From positions 567,235 to 631,234 of the forward strand of contig CAJNDS010000990.1 in NCBI GenBank assembly GCA_905221605.1: a DNA stretch of 64,000 bases, read 5' to 3'. The DNA comes from Symbiodinium natans (taxonomy: Eukaryota; Sar; Dinophyceae; Suessiales; Symbiodiniaceae). Shown here piece after piece: positions 9,539 through 20,069 of this stretch. The notes under the pieces are model-generated. The model was not told the DNA's origin. It was given only the letters and a program-made list of their open reading frames with translations, and ran no database searches. Numbering within the stretch: the first letter of the stretch is position 1; each line of letters begins with the position of its first letter. Both the position numbers and the translations under genes were made by a program.

Positions 9539-9550
9539 GCCCCGCTGCCA
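9539..9550 (-). other. Copia primer-binding site
   Basis: On the minus strand TGGCAGCGGGGC lies one or two bases inside the 5' LTR. TGG pairs with the CCA end of a tRNA, so the primer would end GCCCCGCTGCCA. I cannot name the tRNA. Confidence 0.6.
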
Positions 9551-9551
9551 A

Positions 9552-9677
9552 TCTGAAAGTAGACAGCGCGAATGCATGTGCAAAGGTATCCCTTTTGCGT
9601 TCGCTTGAGCCAGCGATCGTGTCGGTTTGCCTGCCAGCACCTGTCATGACCAACAGCTTCACATGCTTGCTTTCACA
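9552..9677 (-). repeat. 5' LTR of copia element
   Basis: Identical to 1502-1627 over all 126 bp. It should carry the promoter and transcript start of the element; no TATA-like box is evident in so short a sequence. Confidence 0.95.
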
Positions 9678-9876
9678 TTTAGGGTTTAGGGTTTAGGGTT
9701 TAGGGTTTAGGGTTTAGGGTTTTGGGTTTTGGGTTTTGGGGTTTAGGGTTTATACAGGGTTGAGGGTTTAGGGTTTAGGGGGGTCTTCAATAGAATCCAG
9801 ACTGACCATGGAACTGCCGAACAATTACCCTAGAGCCTGCACCATTGGGTTTAGGGTTTAGGGTTTAGGGTTTAGC
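9678..9876 (+). repeat. Telomere-like block with a 37-bp duplicated segment
   Basis: TTTAGGG and variant units (TTTTGGG). A 37-bp sequence beginning GGGGTCTTCAATAGAATCC occurs at 9780-9816 and again at 9877-9913, separated by flank-repeat copy 2 (9816-9861) and more TTTAGGG units. This is a local tandem duplication with telomere-like sequence at its joints. Confidence 0.88.
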
Positions 9877-9909
9877 GGGGTCTTCAATAGAATCCAGACT
9901 GACCATGGA

Positions 9910-12900
9910 ACTGACTGTGTTGAAAACCCGTTGCCACACGCCAGCGTGTTGACGAAGGTAACAGTAGCAGTCGTTGTTGTTGTTGACGTCGTGTACGAAG
10001 TCCTGGTGCGCGAAGTAGAAGTCCTTGCTACATGCACTCCCTCTACTGGAAGCAAGTCTCAACGCGGCCACTGATGATCCATCATGCCACAAGTGCAGCA
10101 GGGCGTCGTCGCGGAGGTGGAGGTGGTTGAAACCGTGATTGTGGTGGTGGAACTCGTCGTGCTTGCTGAGGTGCTTGTGACAGTCCTGGTAGTGGTACTA
10201 TGTGTGCGACTGGTTGTGGACGTTCCCGTCATTGAGCGAGTTGATGTTGAGGTCACACTAGTAGTGACCTCGCCCCCCCCAAGCCCGATGATGCTTGAGA
10301 GCTTGGGCATGCTTTACATGACAAGGCAACATGCACCTTTTGGTTATCGGACGATCCCTTAGCGTACAACAGTCCCATCGCGGCCGCGATGGGCGACTGC
10401 ACTGAAGCATCAAACGCTCGAGTACGCACGAGTGCACTCGAGTATGCTCGGATAAGGTACGAAGACGCACGAGTAGCCCACAGTAAGCCCGGACAGCCCC
10501 AAACAAGCCTGGGTCGAGCCCCGACCGCACCCATGCGGTCCGGAGTACACGCGAAAGTGCCCAGTATGTCTGCATGAGAACATCCGCCTGCACGTGTACG
10601 GACTTTCAGATCTACACCTAAAGTTCCGCCTCTTTCTTCCTCAGGGGAGACGTTTATGACCTAAACGATCAACCTTATATATCTGTCTATCCATACATAC
10701 ATACATACATACATACATACATACATACATACATACATACATACATACACAAACCTCCAAGAGATGAACTCGTACCCTGCACATTTCGACTCATACCTTG
10801 CGATCGAGCCCTCTGTACCCGGCGCACGCATGCCGCTCCCGGGCATGCCCGGCGCTATATGACTTCACCCTTGCATACGGCAAGCCCGGCGCCCGCCCGG
10901 GCATGCTCGAGCATACCCGGTGCTACCCGCGCTGCTCGGCGCTACCCGGGCCTACCCGGCGCTACCCGGCGCTACCCGGCGCTGCCCGCCATGCCCGCCA
11001 TTCACATTACGCAGTCGCGCTTTCCCCGTCACAGTGCTCCAAGCAACAGTTTGACGTCTGTCTCTCAGGAAACTCCAGCCAACGAGGAATCGGACCAAAC
11101 ATCCTGGCACTTCCCCAACTCTGAGGCTCGCGCTGTAAAAGACGTGGTGCTGGTGCTGGAACCTTGCTCTTTGCCAAAGACATGAACCGAAGACCTGAAA
11201 TCTCTGCGATCCGGAGATCCAAGCTTATAAAGAAACTGGCTTGCCACGTTGGACAAGCCGGGAGGCCCGTCATCGTGCTGGAGGTTCCTGTCCTAGGCAC
11301 AGCTTGAGATTCCTTGTGCATGACCCGGAGATTCCGTTTGTTGCCATGAGAAAATCTCCAGCTTAAGGAGGAAAAGCTCTGCTAACTGTCTAACAGCAGG
11401 TCAACACTGCAGAGATCACCCTTCTGGAGTTGCTTCAGACGGAAAAGGCCATATTAGGGTTTAGGGTTTAGGGCCCCTTATCATACTTCACCTGCCAGCC
11501 AGGCTTCAATGTGTTTGTCAGCGTCGTTTTCGTTGAAGAGGTAAAGGACCTGGCCAGATTTCCCGCGCTCTGATTGGCCCCCCGAGCTATGAAAAAATGC
11601 CAACACCCTCCACTACAATGGTTCCTGCATCTGACCCTTTCTTCCTGTGCACAAGGACTTGCCTGGAAGTTGTGGTGGCCGTTAGGGATGTGCTGGTTGA
11701 CAGCGTTGAGCTGGTAGAAGATTGGGAGGTCGATGTGGAAGTTCCCGTTGTGGAGCTGCTTGTGCTGCTGCTGGTCGTGCCCGTTACACTGCTGGAGGTT
11801 GATGACACTGACGTTGTGGACGTTTGCGTGATTGTGGCCGTGGTGCTGGTGGTGAAGGTCTGTGTGACAGATGTGGTTGTCATTGTTGAGCTGCTCGATG
11901 TCAATGAAGTGGATGACTCAGTTTCACAGCAGACTTTCAGACAACATGACCGCAGCCATCACTCACTCTCCCATGCCCACCCCCCACTCTCAGATTGCCG
12001 GCTGCGATACAGTGCTGGTGGAAGTCGAACTAGTGGTGACTGTCGAGGTAGCAGAAGTTGTGCTGCCGGTGCTCGTGGTGCTTGACGTTGTTACAGTCCT
12101 TGGCTAGGTGAGAGCGCGGCTTGGGTGCAGGCGCTTGTGTCTTGGCATGTGGGCTTGAGCCTGCAACATTTGCACCATGCCGGGCATCGTTGACGTCGTG
12201 GACGATAAAGAGGAAGAGCTCGAGCTTGTAGTGCTTGTGGATGAGGTCGAGGTAGAAGATGTGATGGTGGAAGAACTCGACGAGGAAGAACTCGACGAGG
12301 AGGTGCGTGTGGTGGAGGTGCTGCTTGTTGAGGTCGCTGTTGAAGAGGAGCTGCTGGAAGTTGCACTGCTGCTGCTGGACGTGGTTGAAGACGTCACCGT
12401 GATCGTGGACTGCAAGGAAACAGCTCTGTGCATGGTGTGCTTTGGTCAGTGCAACTGGCAGCACCCAGATTCAACTCTTTCGAAAGCATTCGCGCACTCT
12501 ACCGAACTTGCCGCTGTGCCACGTGATTACAATGGCCAATGCGGCCAAGGTGAAAGACAGTTTGACCGCTGCGAAGTTGACACCCAACACAAGAGCGCCC
12601 TAGAGAAACCAGAGAAACACGATTTCAGCTTGGACTCAGTGCTTGTCGCTGTTGTTGTGCTAGTGCTTGCCGTTGTAGAGGAGGTGGAAGACGCAGTCTC
12701 GGCAAGGCGCGACGTGCTGCATCGCAAGGGACATCGACTCTGAGCTCAGTTTACAAGATTTCACAAGGTCGCGCATCGCACTGCCTCGCTACTTGAAAGA
12801 AGATGCCGCCCTAGTTGCCAAAGATGTGGCGGTGCTTGAAGTCGAAGTCACTGTGGTCTGGGATTGGGTAGATGTAAAGCTTGTCGTGGTGACCTGGTGC

Positions 12901-15175
12901 CGCAAAGACCGACAGCGTTGCGGAGCGGGCGGAAATCACAGGCTGCGGATCCTCGTGCAGCTAGGCTGCAGTTGCGGTGGTTGCTGTCGAGGTTGCGGAG
13001 GAGGTGGAAGAGGTGGTTTTGCCTTTACAGCACAGCTGTAAACACTAAGACGGCAAATTCGTGCAGGCCATGGAGGACTGCTGCCCAAGCACTTGTGGAG
13101 CTTCTCGTGCTGGTTTCTGTGGTGCTAGACGTCCTACTCGTAGATGTGGAAGTACCTCCACAGTACCAGCAATGTCCGGCAGCGAAGTCAAATGAGGGCA
13201 GGGCTTCGTGTATCCGGATCCATTCCTTCAGCCGAACAGCCGTCGGCCCTGTGCCCGCCAAGGCACTAGAGATGGAAGCTGTTGTTGTCGAGGTTCCAGT
13301 GGCCTGAGCACTCCAACCAAAGCTCTTTGCTGAGAATTCGGACTGACCTGACAAACTCTTTGGAAAATCTGTCGTTCAGTCTCATCACACCCCTCTCTGG
13401 ACAAGGATGCACGTTTCGAGGAATGCATGCAAGCGCAAAAACTCCATAGCTAAGCGGATTAACATAGAGCGTTTCTACTACGCTTTGGCATCTTGCTGCC
13501 CTAAACCCTAAACCCTAAACCATTCCAAGGATTGCCCCCCTTTGCCGTCGGCAAGCTGTGGTAGAGCTTGACGTGCCGGACGTCCTCGGTGATTCAGGCT
13601 TTGGGGTTTAGGGTTTAGGGCAAGCGTTTTGAACATTCTCAAAGTAATATGAGGACCCTATACCCTAATCCCTAAACCCTAGGTATGCCTGGGGTTTCCT
13701 GGGACTTCTCACATGAAGGATCCAGGGATTCGTTTGAGAACCTGAGCTTCCCTGCAGGTTGCAAGGGACAGGTATGACTTACAACTGAGCTTCTAGGGTT
13801 TATGGTTTAGCTGCGTGTTAACCGGTACAGCCTTTTCCCGTCAAGCTCTTATCCATGCCAGATCATGAACCAAGTAAAGAGCGTGGAGGAACAAGGAAGG
13901 CACTGTCGAGTCTGATGCGCCATCTTGTGAGTAGCGGTTTGTTGCAACTGAAAACCAACGAACAAGATATCTGAAATTTCTGTATGAGCTCTCAGAGCAT
14001 AACTACATGGAGTACATCTCAAGTTCCCATATTTCATTTGAACGCAAAAGCTACATTGACATGTGAAGGCAAAAGCTTCTCAAAGTCTTCAACTTCATGG
14101 TCAGCAGGGCTAGCAAAGGCTCGTCGATGTTGACGTAGTGCTGGTTGCTGAGAGTGAAGTCGTAGAAGTGATGCTCAAGGTCCTGCTTGAGCCACTGAGG
14201 ACATGTCAGAGGGTCCAGGGACAAGTTGTAAGGTGCCTGAAGAACCAGAGCCAAACCAGGCAGCCGAAAGGTTTCACAATATTTCACACCTTTGCCTGGA
14301 AGTTGAGGAAGTTGACAGGCTGGTGGTCGTGAGGCTCGTGGTAGAGCTGCGTGTCAGTGTCCTCAGGCTTGCAACAGTTCCGTGGAACGCACTGCACTTG
14401 AAAGTTTCGATTAGTGCGAGGACATGGGTGAGTTTGTGTCCCAGGGTGCTTACCTATCTCTACGTTTGCAATCAGCAGTCAGCTGAGTCGGCTTGTATCC
14501 TCCGGAGCTGAAGCCTCTCAGCCTCTCAGCCTAATGTAGGAACCTGATTAAGAAACCCTGCTTCCTTATTAGGGTTCCTTCTATGGATCCTAGTATATCT
14601 ACTATTTTGGGGTTTTAGGACCAGGGTTTCTTAATCAGGTTCCTACATTAGAAGCACAGATCCAGCGTGTTTGCCAGCCCCGGCCTTGTTGTAGAAGAGG
14701 ATGTGAAGGTGCTTGCCGTGCTGCTGGTGCTCGTCGCAGAAGACTCGGGGCCAAAGCTGATGCTTGAAGCTTTGTCGGCTAGTTGTGAAATTAGGGTCTC
14801 TTTTGGGGTCCTTACTACAATACGGCACCCATTATCTAGGGTACCAAACACAGGACCCTAATTTTGACAACTGCCCTTGTAGCTAAGGCCGACTTGCAGA
14901 GAAGCTTCACGAATGGAGGGCTACGAGCACTCTGAAGGGAGCTAAGGGTTGCCCGAACATACTCTGTGGAGATGTTGCAGTGTGACAAACAGTGTGACCG
15001 TCGCTGTCGCGCAGGTGCTTCAAGCTTTCTCAACAGACGCACAATGAGGAGGAAGCTTGCATGAGTGGTCCGAGGAGCCGATTCTACTTAGGGTTTAGGG
15101 TTTAGGGAAGCTCTATGCCATGGCTACCATGGGACAGTCACCGTAAACGTTGTCACCGTTGCTGTGGTCGTGAGG
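9910..15175 (-). CDS. Multi-exon gene for a Ser/Thr-rich (mucin-like) protein
   Basis: At least thirteen separated minus-strand blocks translate in one frame each into almost pure Ser/Thr with some Val, Ala and Ile (patterns such as TSTTSTSTTT). Approximate blocks: 15127-15172, 14682-14773, 14299-14373, 14100-14190, 13255-13310, 13080-13160, 12955-13020, 12835-12895, 12625-12715, 12160-12430, 12005-12100, 11600-11935, 10085-10270, 9910-10040. Several begin just after an AG acceptor (for example CCAAG before GACTGTAACAACG near 12100). Introns of about 60-1,300 bp hold telomere-like repeats, a (CATA)n tract and a MITE. Such Thr/Ser-rich sequence is typical of heavily O-glycosylated surface or extracellular proteins, which is inference here. 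Start, stop and exact joins are not resolved, and more than one gene is possible. Confidence 0.5.
10059..10310 (-). CDS. Ser/Thr-rich exon near the 3' end of the gene
   Basis: An open minus-strand frame with a Ser/Thr core (TSTSTRSMTGTSTTSRTHST and TTSSTTTITVSTTSTSATT) at about 10095-10260. Sequence right of about 10265 (LGGGEV) comes from a C-run and is likely intronic. The next block in the direction of transcription is at about 9910-10040 (RTSTSRTRTSYTTSTTTTT). Confidence 0.45.
   Translation of the reverse strand: MPKLSSIIGLGGGEVTTSVTSTSTRSMTGTSTTSRTHSTTTRTVTSTSASTTSSTTTITVSTTSTSATTPCCTCGMMDHQWPR
10692..10749. repeat. (CATA)n microsatellite
   Basis: About fourteen uninterrupted CATA units, in an intron of the Ser/Thr-rich gene model. 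Confidence 0.97.
10820..11005. repeat. GC-rich short tandem repeat
   Basis: Imperfect copies of a 10-bp unit GCTACCCGGC, best preserved at about 10930-10985, grading into GCCCGCCAT-type units. The unit contains CCCGG(C) palindromes, so the strand can fold on itself. Confidence 0.85.
11006..11590. other. Presumed intron or spacer
   Basis: Mixed-composition sequence between two Ser/Thr-rich exons. It holds a short TTTAGGG remnant near 11455-11473. No other feature recognised. Confidence 0.4.
11587..11935 (-). CDS. Best-defined Ser/Thr-rich exon
   Basis: The clearest exon of the gene above: about 100 residues, nearly all Ser or Thr, starting near SSTSLTSSSSTMTTTSVTQ and later TTSSSTSSSTTGTSTSTSQS. 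The last part (QVLVHRKKGSDAG) loses the Ser/Thr bias, so the exon probably ends before about 11640. The plus-strand translation (VVEVEV-type) is only its shadow. Confidence 0.5.
12104..12433 (-). CDS. Ser/Thr-rich exon
   Basis: About 80 residues of Ser/Thr-rich sequence (for example TSSSSSATSSSSSSTATSTS) at about 12160-12425 on the minus strand. The right edge LQSTITVTSSTT joins non-biased sequence near 12430. It belongs to the same gene model as its neighbours; the reading frame is open throughout. Confidence 0.48.
   Translation of the reverse strand: MHRAVSLQSTITVTSSTTSSSSSATSSSSSSTATSTSSTSTTRTSSSSSSSSSSSTITSSTSTSSTSTTSSSSSSLSSTTSTMPGMVQMLQAQAHMPRHKRLHPSRALT
13440..14095. other. Presumed intron with telomere-like remnants
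   Basis: Short telomere-like remnants at about 13498-13520 (C-rich) and 13604-13620 (G-rich), plus a degraded one near 13660-13680. Otherwise unique sequence with no convincing exon. Confidence 0.45.
14531..14651. mobile_element. Fold-back MITE, 121 bp, 30-bp perfect TIRs
   Basis: Arms 14531-14560 (CTAATGTAGGAACCTGATTA...) and 14622-14651 are perfect inverted complements over 30 bp, around a 61-bp AT-rich core. No coding capacity. It lies in an intron of the Ser/Thr-rich gene model, about 30 bp from an exon-like block. Confidence 0.92.
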
Positions 15176-16824
15176 AGCTCGCAGCTGCCTTCGAAGGCTC
15201 GCAGCTCTTGCGTTAGACTGCGAGAAGAGGGGTTTAGGGTTCTTAGGGTTTAGGGTTCTTAGGAGTGGCGTGCTGGGGAGCAGCGCGGCTTGACATGCAC
15301 AGCTTCAGCATGGGTCCAGAGTCATCCAGAATCCAAACCTGCGTCTTTTGCATGTGGATCGAGCGCGGCTCGGTCGCTGCGACCGAGCCAAATGTCAGGA
15401 CCACTACAGGGTTTAGGGTTTAGGGTTTAGGGTGTGGAAACGTCCTGAGAATGGAGTCGGACAAGTTGCCTGTGTCGTTGGAGATTACACAGACCTCCCC
15501 AATCTGGCACTCCACTCCTGGTACAGGCTGTGGTTTGGGGTTTTGGGTTTAGGGTTTAGGGTTCCTTCCTTTGGCAGTACTTTGCTGTAGAGCTAAGCTT
15601 TCACTAAGCTTGCTCACAAGTCTTGCTTTGATGCCCCATCCAACTCTCGCAAGCAGTTTGTGAGATTGCGTCCTCCGCAGCTGCAGGGATACGCACCACT
15701 GCCCACTTCGTATTGCCTCCCTTCAGTAAAAGCGCCTGAGATTCGATGCAGCCTAGCACAAGCTGCTGGGCCGTATCCTGAAGCCCCCATACACTAGAGG
15801 AGCGCCCAAACCTGTGCAACGCTGCTGAGCCCTGTAACAGTGTTGGTTTAACAGGGCTGTCTCTATCGACCAAGAGAGCTGCACACGAGTCAGAACTTGA
15901 ATGGCCTGTCGCTTCGCCCAGACACTAAAGCCTCAAACCAATTCCATCAGAGCAACAGGACCGCACCGGTACCTGCGGGTTTTCCGTAACCAGGTTCTGG
16001 GCCAAGATGGCGGCATCTTCCGCACCTGCATGGACACGTCAGGGATTAGGGTCCAAGGGCTTTAAGCGTTCAAGGATGGTCAGGGTTTGGGGTTTTAAGT
16101 TTAGCGGGGCACGGGTCAGTGACTCCCCCTTCCCGAAATGGCTGACGTTGCCGAGCGCCGACATCACAGAAGGGGACTGTTGAGTTTGCTTGGCCAGAGA
16201 AGGCTTGCAATCAAAAATGCTCATTGAAGTCAGAAAGGCCACATGCAGATTTGGTAGCTTCCAACATGAACGTCCCACTACACATGTCCAAGTTTGCTAC
16301 TTCAATGCTGCCCGTCATGGGGCGCAAAAACAGGGGGTCCCTCATTTCTGGCAGTCTGATTTGTTATAAAACCTAAGCCCTAAACCGTGCCATCTCTTTG
16401 GTTCGCATCTGGCCTTCAAAAACCGACAGCAGCGCCCTAGGCGAAACTCGAAACTGAGGACTCCAGCAGGTTTAGGGTTTAGGGTTTAAGGTTCAGGAAA
16501 CCCTAAACCCTAAACCCTAAACCCAAGGCCTAATTCCTGGCCGTAGCAAGTTGACGTTTGCATCTTCTTCAGGGGCTCACTGAAACACGAAGTGACTGAA
16601 GAATTATCAATCATCGAAGACCTGCAACTTGTGATTCTCGAAGGTTTGCCATCCTTCATGTTTTAGCACCACATCCTTGAGACGTTCATGCTGAAGCTTG
16701 TTCCTGTCCTTTAACATTCAAGTACGATCCCGACTCAAACAAAAAACGAGGACAGGATAAGACAGGATGGACAAATGGCCAGGCCAGGTTCCTTTCGCTG
16801 ACACCCCGTGAAACTCTCCTCCGA
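15176..16824. other. Intergenic or upstream region with short telomere-like blocks
   Basis: Small TTTAGGG blocks near 15088-15106, 15230-15262, 15408-15432, 15536-15560 and 16470-16525; the last turns from G-rich to C-rich orientation across a spacer of about 10 bp. Minus-strand frames at 15604-15873 and 16039-16278 are open but show no domain or codon bias. No gene supported. Confidence 0.45.
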
Positions 16825-17575
16825 AGCAATAATATTAATAATGCTGTAATAATACAAAAATATAGCAATATAACGATATAATAATATAATAAATATAAAA
16901 ATAATAATGTAATAAGTGTGTAATAATATAATAATATAAGAATATAATAATATAATAATAAATATACAAATACATATAATTAATAATATTAATAGGAATT
17001 AAGAATAATAATAAATAAATAAGAAATTTATATATAATAATATAAAAAATACAAATAATAATATAAGGAACATATAATTATAATAATAATATAAAAAAAT
17101 AATATAATATATAATAAGGTAATATAATCTATAATAATGTAATAATATAATGTAATAAGATAAGAAATATAAGATATTAATAATATAATAATATAATAAT
17201 ATCAATAATATTATAAATAATAATAGAATTAATATCAAAAATAGTAATATAACAATATTAATGATATGATAATAAAACAATATAGATGAAATAATACAGA
17301 ATATATAATATAGAATAATATATAATAGAAAAATATAAAAATAAAATAATATAGTGATATAGTGAATATAATGCAATCATAATATAATAATAGCATAATA
17401 TTAATATAATAAGATAATAAGATAATAAGATAATGATATAACAATCTAATTATATAATAATAAAGTATTATCGTGATAAAAAATAACAATAATAATAAAA
17501 TAATAATATACAATAATAATAAAAAATATAATAATATTCTACTATTTTTTATAATAATACAATAATGTAATCATA
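16825..17575. repeat. Extreme AT-rich island (ATA/AAT-type low complexity)
   Basis: About 750 bp made almost only of A and T in TAATA/ATAATAT patterns, with sharp edges against roughly 50% GC neighbours. It looks like a decayed (AAT)n-type array. Translations into Ile/Leu/Tyr strings are artefacts. Confidence 0.93.
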
Positions 17576-17713
17576 CGATGTTCACATCGGCTGCCTCCAC
17601 TGCAGGCGTCGATCATGCAGTCCTCAAGGCTGACTCTGTCAACTTGTGGATTTATCACTAGTGCTTGCTGGCCCCTGTGCAAATCACTAGTGCATGGTTG
17701 GAGTGCATGCTTG

Positions 17714-17822
17714 TACGGTTGATGGTCAAAATCCTGCTTTGCCGCATAAAAGGGAATATGCCAGAATTCCGATAGTTTAGGGTCCTTAAGGAAATGCAGG
17801 ATTTTGACCATCAACCTTCGGT
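17714..17822. mobile_element. Fold-back MITE, family C
   Basis: Ends TACGGTTGATGGTCAAAATC (17714) and the inverse complement at about 17794-17822, with an inner stretch containing TTTAGGGTCC. The same terminal sequence, including the adjoining CCTTGAGGACCCTAAACTAT-like part, recurs at 40207-40934. It sits exactly at the end of the coding exon to its right. Confidence 0.85.
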
Positions 17823-18112
17823 AAGCTAGGCAAAGACCGGAGGATGACCAGGATGCCTTGAGCATGTCATCCAGCTCATCCTGCTCTGTGGTGGTCACGA
17901 GCCCCGCCTCCTCCAAAGGTGTCATATGGATGCCTTTCCAGTATGCACTCATCACGCTGTAAGCCGGGTCCTCATAGCGTGGGGGCCAGGCGGCACCCTG
18001 GAGGAAGTCATTGGCTTTGCAGAGGGCCTCTGCCTGCCTCAAACATCCAACAAATGTGAACAACTCTTCGGTGCTGACATCTGCTAGAGCAGCAACACTC
18101 TCAGCGGTCTCT
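17822..18112 (-). CDS. Unknown protein, coding exon
   Basis: An open minus-strand frame with ordinary protein composition: it runs from about 18110, after a possible acceptor (AAACAG), through ESVAALADVSTEELF, CLRQAEALCKANDFLQG, WPPRYEDPAYSVMSAYWKG and TEQDELDDMLKASWSSSG. It looks helical and has no transmembrane segment or motif I recognise. The frame continues left into a fold-back element (17714-17822) and ordinary reading beyond that is doubtful. The neighbouring exons were not found, so the gene is partial. Confidence 0.42.
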
Positions 18113-18177
18113 GTTTACAACTAGCAACTAGCATTTTCACCTGGCCAGTCCGCCACACCAACTGTCATGATCCGCTC

Positions 18178-18545
18178 CAAACCCTAAAACCCTGAACAAA
18201 CCCTAAACCCAAAAACCCAAAAACCAAAACCCTAAACCGAAACCCAAAACCCTAAACCCCAAAGCCAGATCGAGGGTCTGAAGCGTGACATCGCCGGTTG
18301 TGCACGCTTCGATGGTCGTCGTGCCAGGGTTCTTAGCTGAGTCGCTAGGGTTCAGGGGTTTATGGTTTAGGGTTTAGGGTTTAGGGTTTAGGGTTTGGGG
18401 TTTAGGGTTTAGGGTTAGGGTTTAGGATTTAGGGTTTAGGGTTCAGGGTTCAGGGTTCAGGGTTTAGGGTTTAGGGTTCAGGGTTCAGGGTTCAGGGTTC
18501 AGGGTTCAGGGTTCAGGGTTCAAGGTTCAGGGTTCAGAGTTTAGG
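18178..18545. repeat. Telomere-like arrays, C-rich then G-rich
   Basis: C-rich CCCTAAA variants (18178-18264), a 75-bp unique spacer, then a long G-rich TTTAGGG/TTCAGGG array (18340-18545). TTCAGGG is the dominant variant in the right half, so variant units have spread locally. Confidence 0.93.
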
Positions 18546-19962
18546 CAGGCATGGGACATTACCCGAGGAGGCCGTGTGGAAAGCTTTTCCGAGGTCTCCC
18601 AGGCACTGCTCTGACTTCAAAATGTCCGACTGAAGCGTTGGCTCCTTTGTCCAAATTCAGCTGCTTTGAAAAGCTTTGACGAAGGCTCAGTGGGCCCCAA
18701 GCTCAGAGAAGTTTAGAGGGAGCTTTCTTTCAAGCTGCACGACAAAGAGAACCCATGCGTCCCCAAAACCCTAAACGACGCTTGCCCGTCTCTCCACAGC
18801 ATGCGGTACCGGACCCGTTCCCGAAACCCCAAGCTCCACGCCCTGGCGGCCCAAACCCATTTTGGCACCCCCTGCAAAATGGGCCCCTCGACGAGGCCCT
18901 CGCAGCCTCCGGCGAGCAGAGTTCGCGGACTTGGCACCTGCCCCTGCCCTCTGCCCCGCCCTTCCCTCTGCGCTGCCTTGCTTTTGAAGTAGAGGAGACA
19001 ACCATAAAGCTAAATGCGAGGCCCCTCCCAAGAGATCGAGAAGTATCGGGCAGAGAGTTGTTGTTTTGGGGTTTAGGGTTCAGGATGTAGGGTTTGAGTT
19101 GTTGTTTTGGCTTGCGACCTTCCTCTCTGCCCTATCCATGCCTCAGCAGGAGAGAAAAACTGTTGCGACTCGAGCATCATGTTCTGCTGTTGTGCACATG
19201 CCACAACACTTGATCCCTTCGCCAAGCTATGAATAATGTAAGGGCCTTCATAATTTTGGTAATTAAATTGCCCATGCTCTTTCAGGGGTTCCCAATAATA
19301 ATTGTACGAAAAGTATAATGGGCCCCAAAGCCCCATTCTAATCATTCAGGCCCCTATACTATATGGTATTCTTATGGATCCCTTATAGTAGCCCTTCTAA
19401 ACCTCCTTAAAGGAAGCCTGTTCTACCAATCAAGGCCACTACATTAAGCTTCTTGCATTCCGGAGGCCGGGTTGTCTGGCTTCCGACACACACCTCAGAG
19501 TCAAGTCCGGACACGTGTACAATTAGGGTTTAGGGCTTGGGGTTTAGGGTTTAGGGTTTGGGGTTTAGGGTTTAGGGTGTCACTGTGTGATGAAAAACAT
19601 TCATATCCAAGGCCCAGCAAATAAATCACTCACCGCACAGAAACAGACCCCTAAACCCTAAACCCCCAGGCAAGAGTCAAAGCTTGGAGCCTCCAACGCC
19701 CACTTCCGCCGAGGAACACATGAGGTCATTCAGCGACTTTCCGGAGCACCGAACTCCAGCCTCCCCAGAAAGGGTCTAGGGTCTAGGGTGCAAAAGGTCT
19801 GGCATGCATATCACTCGCTGTTAAAGCCAGACGGCCAGACGTGTGCAAACGGAAAAACTTTGCTTGCCAGCGCAAGTCGCGCCTGGTATTTGCCCTCGTC
19901 AAACACGCAAGGCCGTCTATAGTTGTCCTTGGCATCCACCTGAAGTCTGCATTTGACGTTGG
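18546..19962. other. Intergenic, no gene supported
   Basis: Overlapping open frames in both strands at 18713-19090 come from a GC-rich stretch and none stands out. Short telomere-like blocks lie near 19064-19096, 19520-19580 and 19648-19668. An AT-rich stretch at 19215-19430 contains partial inverted repeats and may be an eroded MITE. Confidence 0.4.
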
Positions 19963-20069
19963 CAAACCCTAAACCCTGAACCCTAAACCCTAAGCCCTGA
20001 ACCCTGAACCCTAAACCCTAAACCCTAAACCCTAAACCCTAAACCCTAAACCCTAAACCCTAAACCCTA
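19963..20069 (-). repeat. CCCTAAA telomere-like block
   Basis: C-rich orientation, about fifteen units; the right half is nearly perfect. Confidence 0.95.

Larger units (their letters stand above)
1502..9677 (-). mobile_element. Ty1/copia LTR retrotransposon
   Basis: An 8.2-kb element read right to left: 5' LTR (9552-9677), primer-binding site, gag, protease, a methyltransferase-fold module, integrase, RT, RNase H, 3' LTR (1502-1627). Integrase lying before RT is the Ty1/copia order. The two LTRs are identical over 126 bp, which implies recent insertion. The coding part is nevertheless broken: gag, the PR-IN part and RT-RH are in three frames and the RT active-site box is missing. It sits in TTTAGGG repeats, so the target-site duplication cannot be read with certainty (TTTA on both sides would fit). 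The copy was probably mobilised by proteins of intact relatives, or it carries assembly errors. Confidence 0.95.

Noticed and set aside
1496-9684. A definite target-site duplication for the copia element
   Set aside because: Both flanks are TTTAGGG repeats, so TTTA or similar matches occur by chance and the true duplication length cannot be told.
11597-13307. Plus-strand Val/Glu/Asp-rich frames (VVEVEV type)
   Set aside because: They are the antisense shadow of the minus-strand Ser/Thr-rich exons.
16999-17513. Ile/Leu/Tyr-rich membrane-like frames
   Set aside because: They are AT-rich low-complexity translations, not transmembrane proteins.
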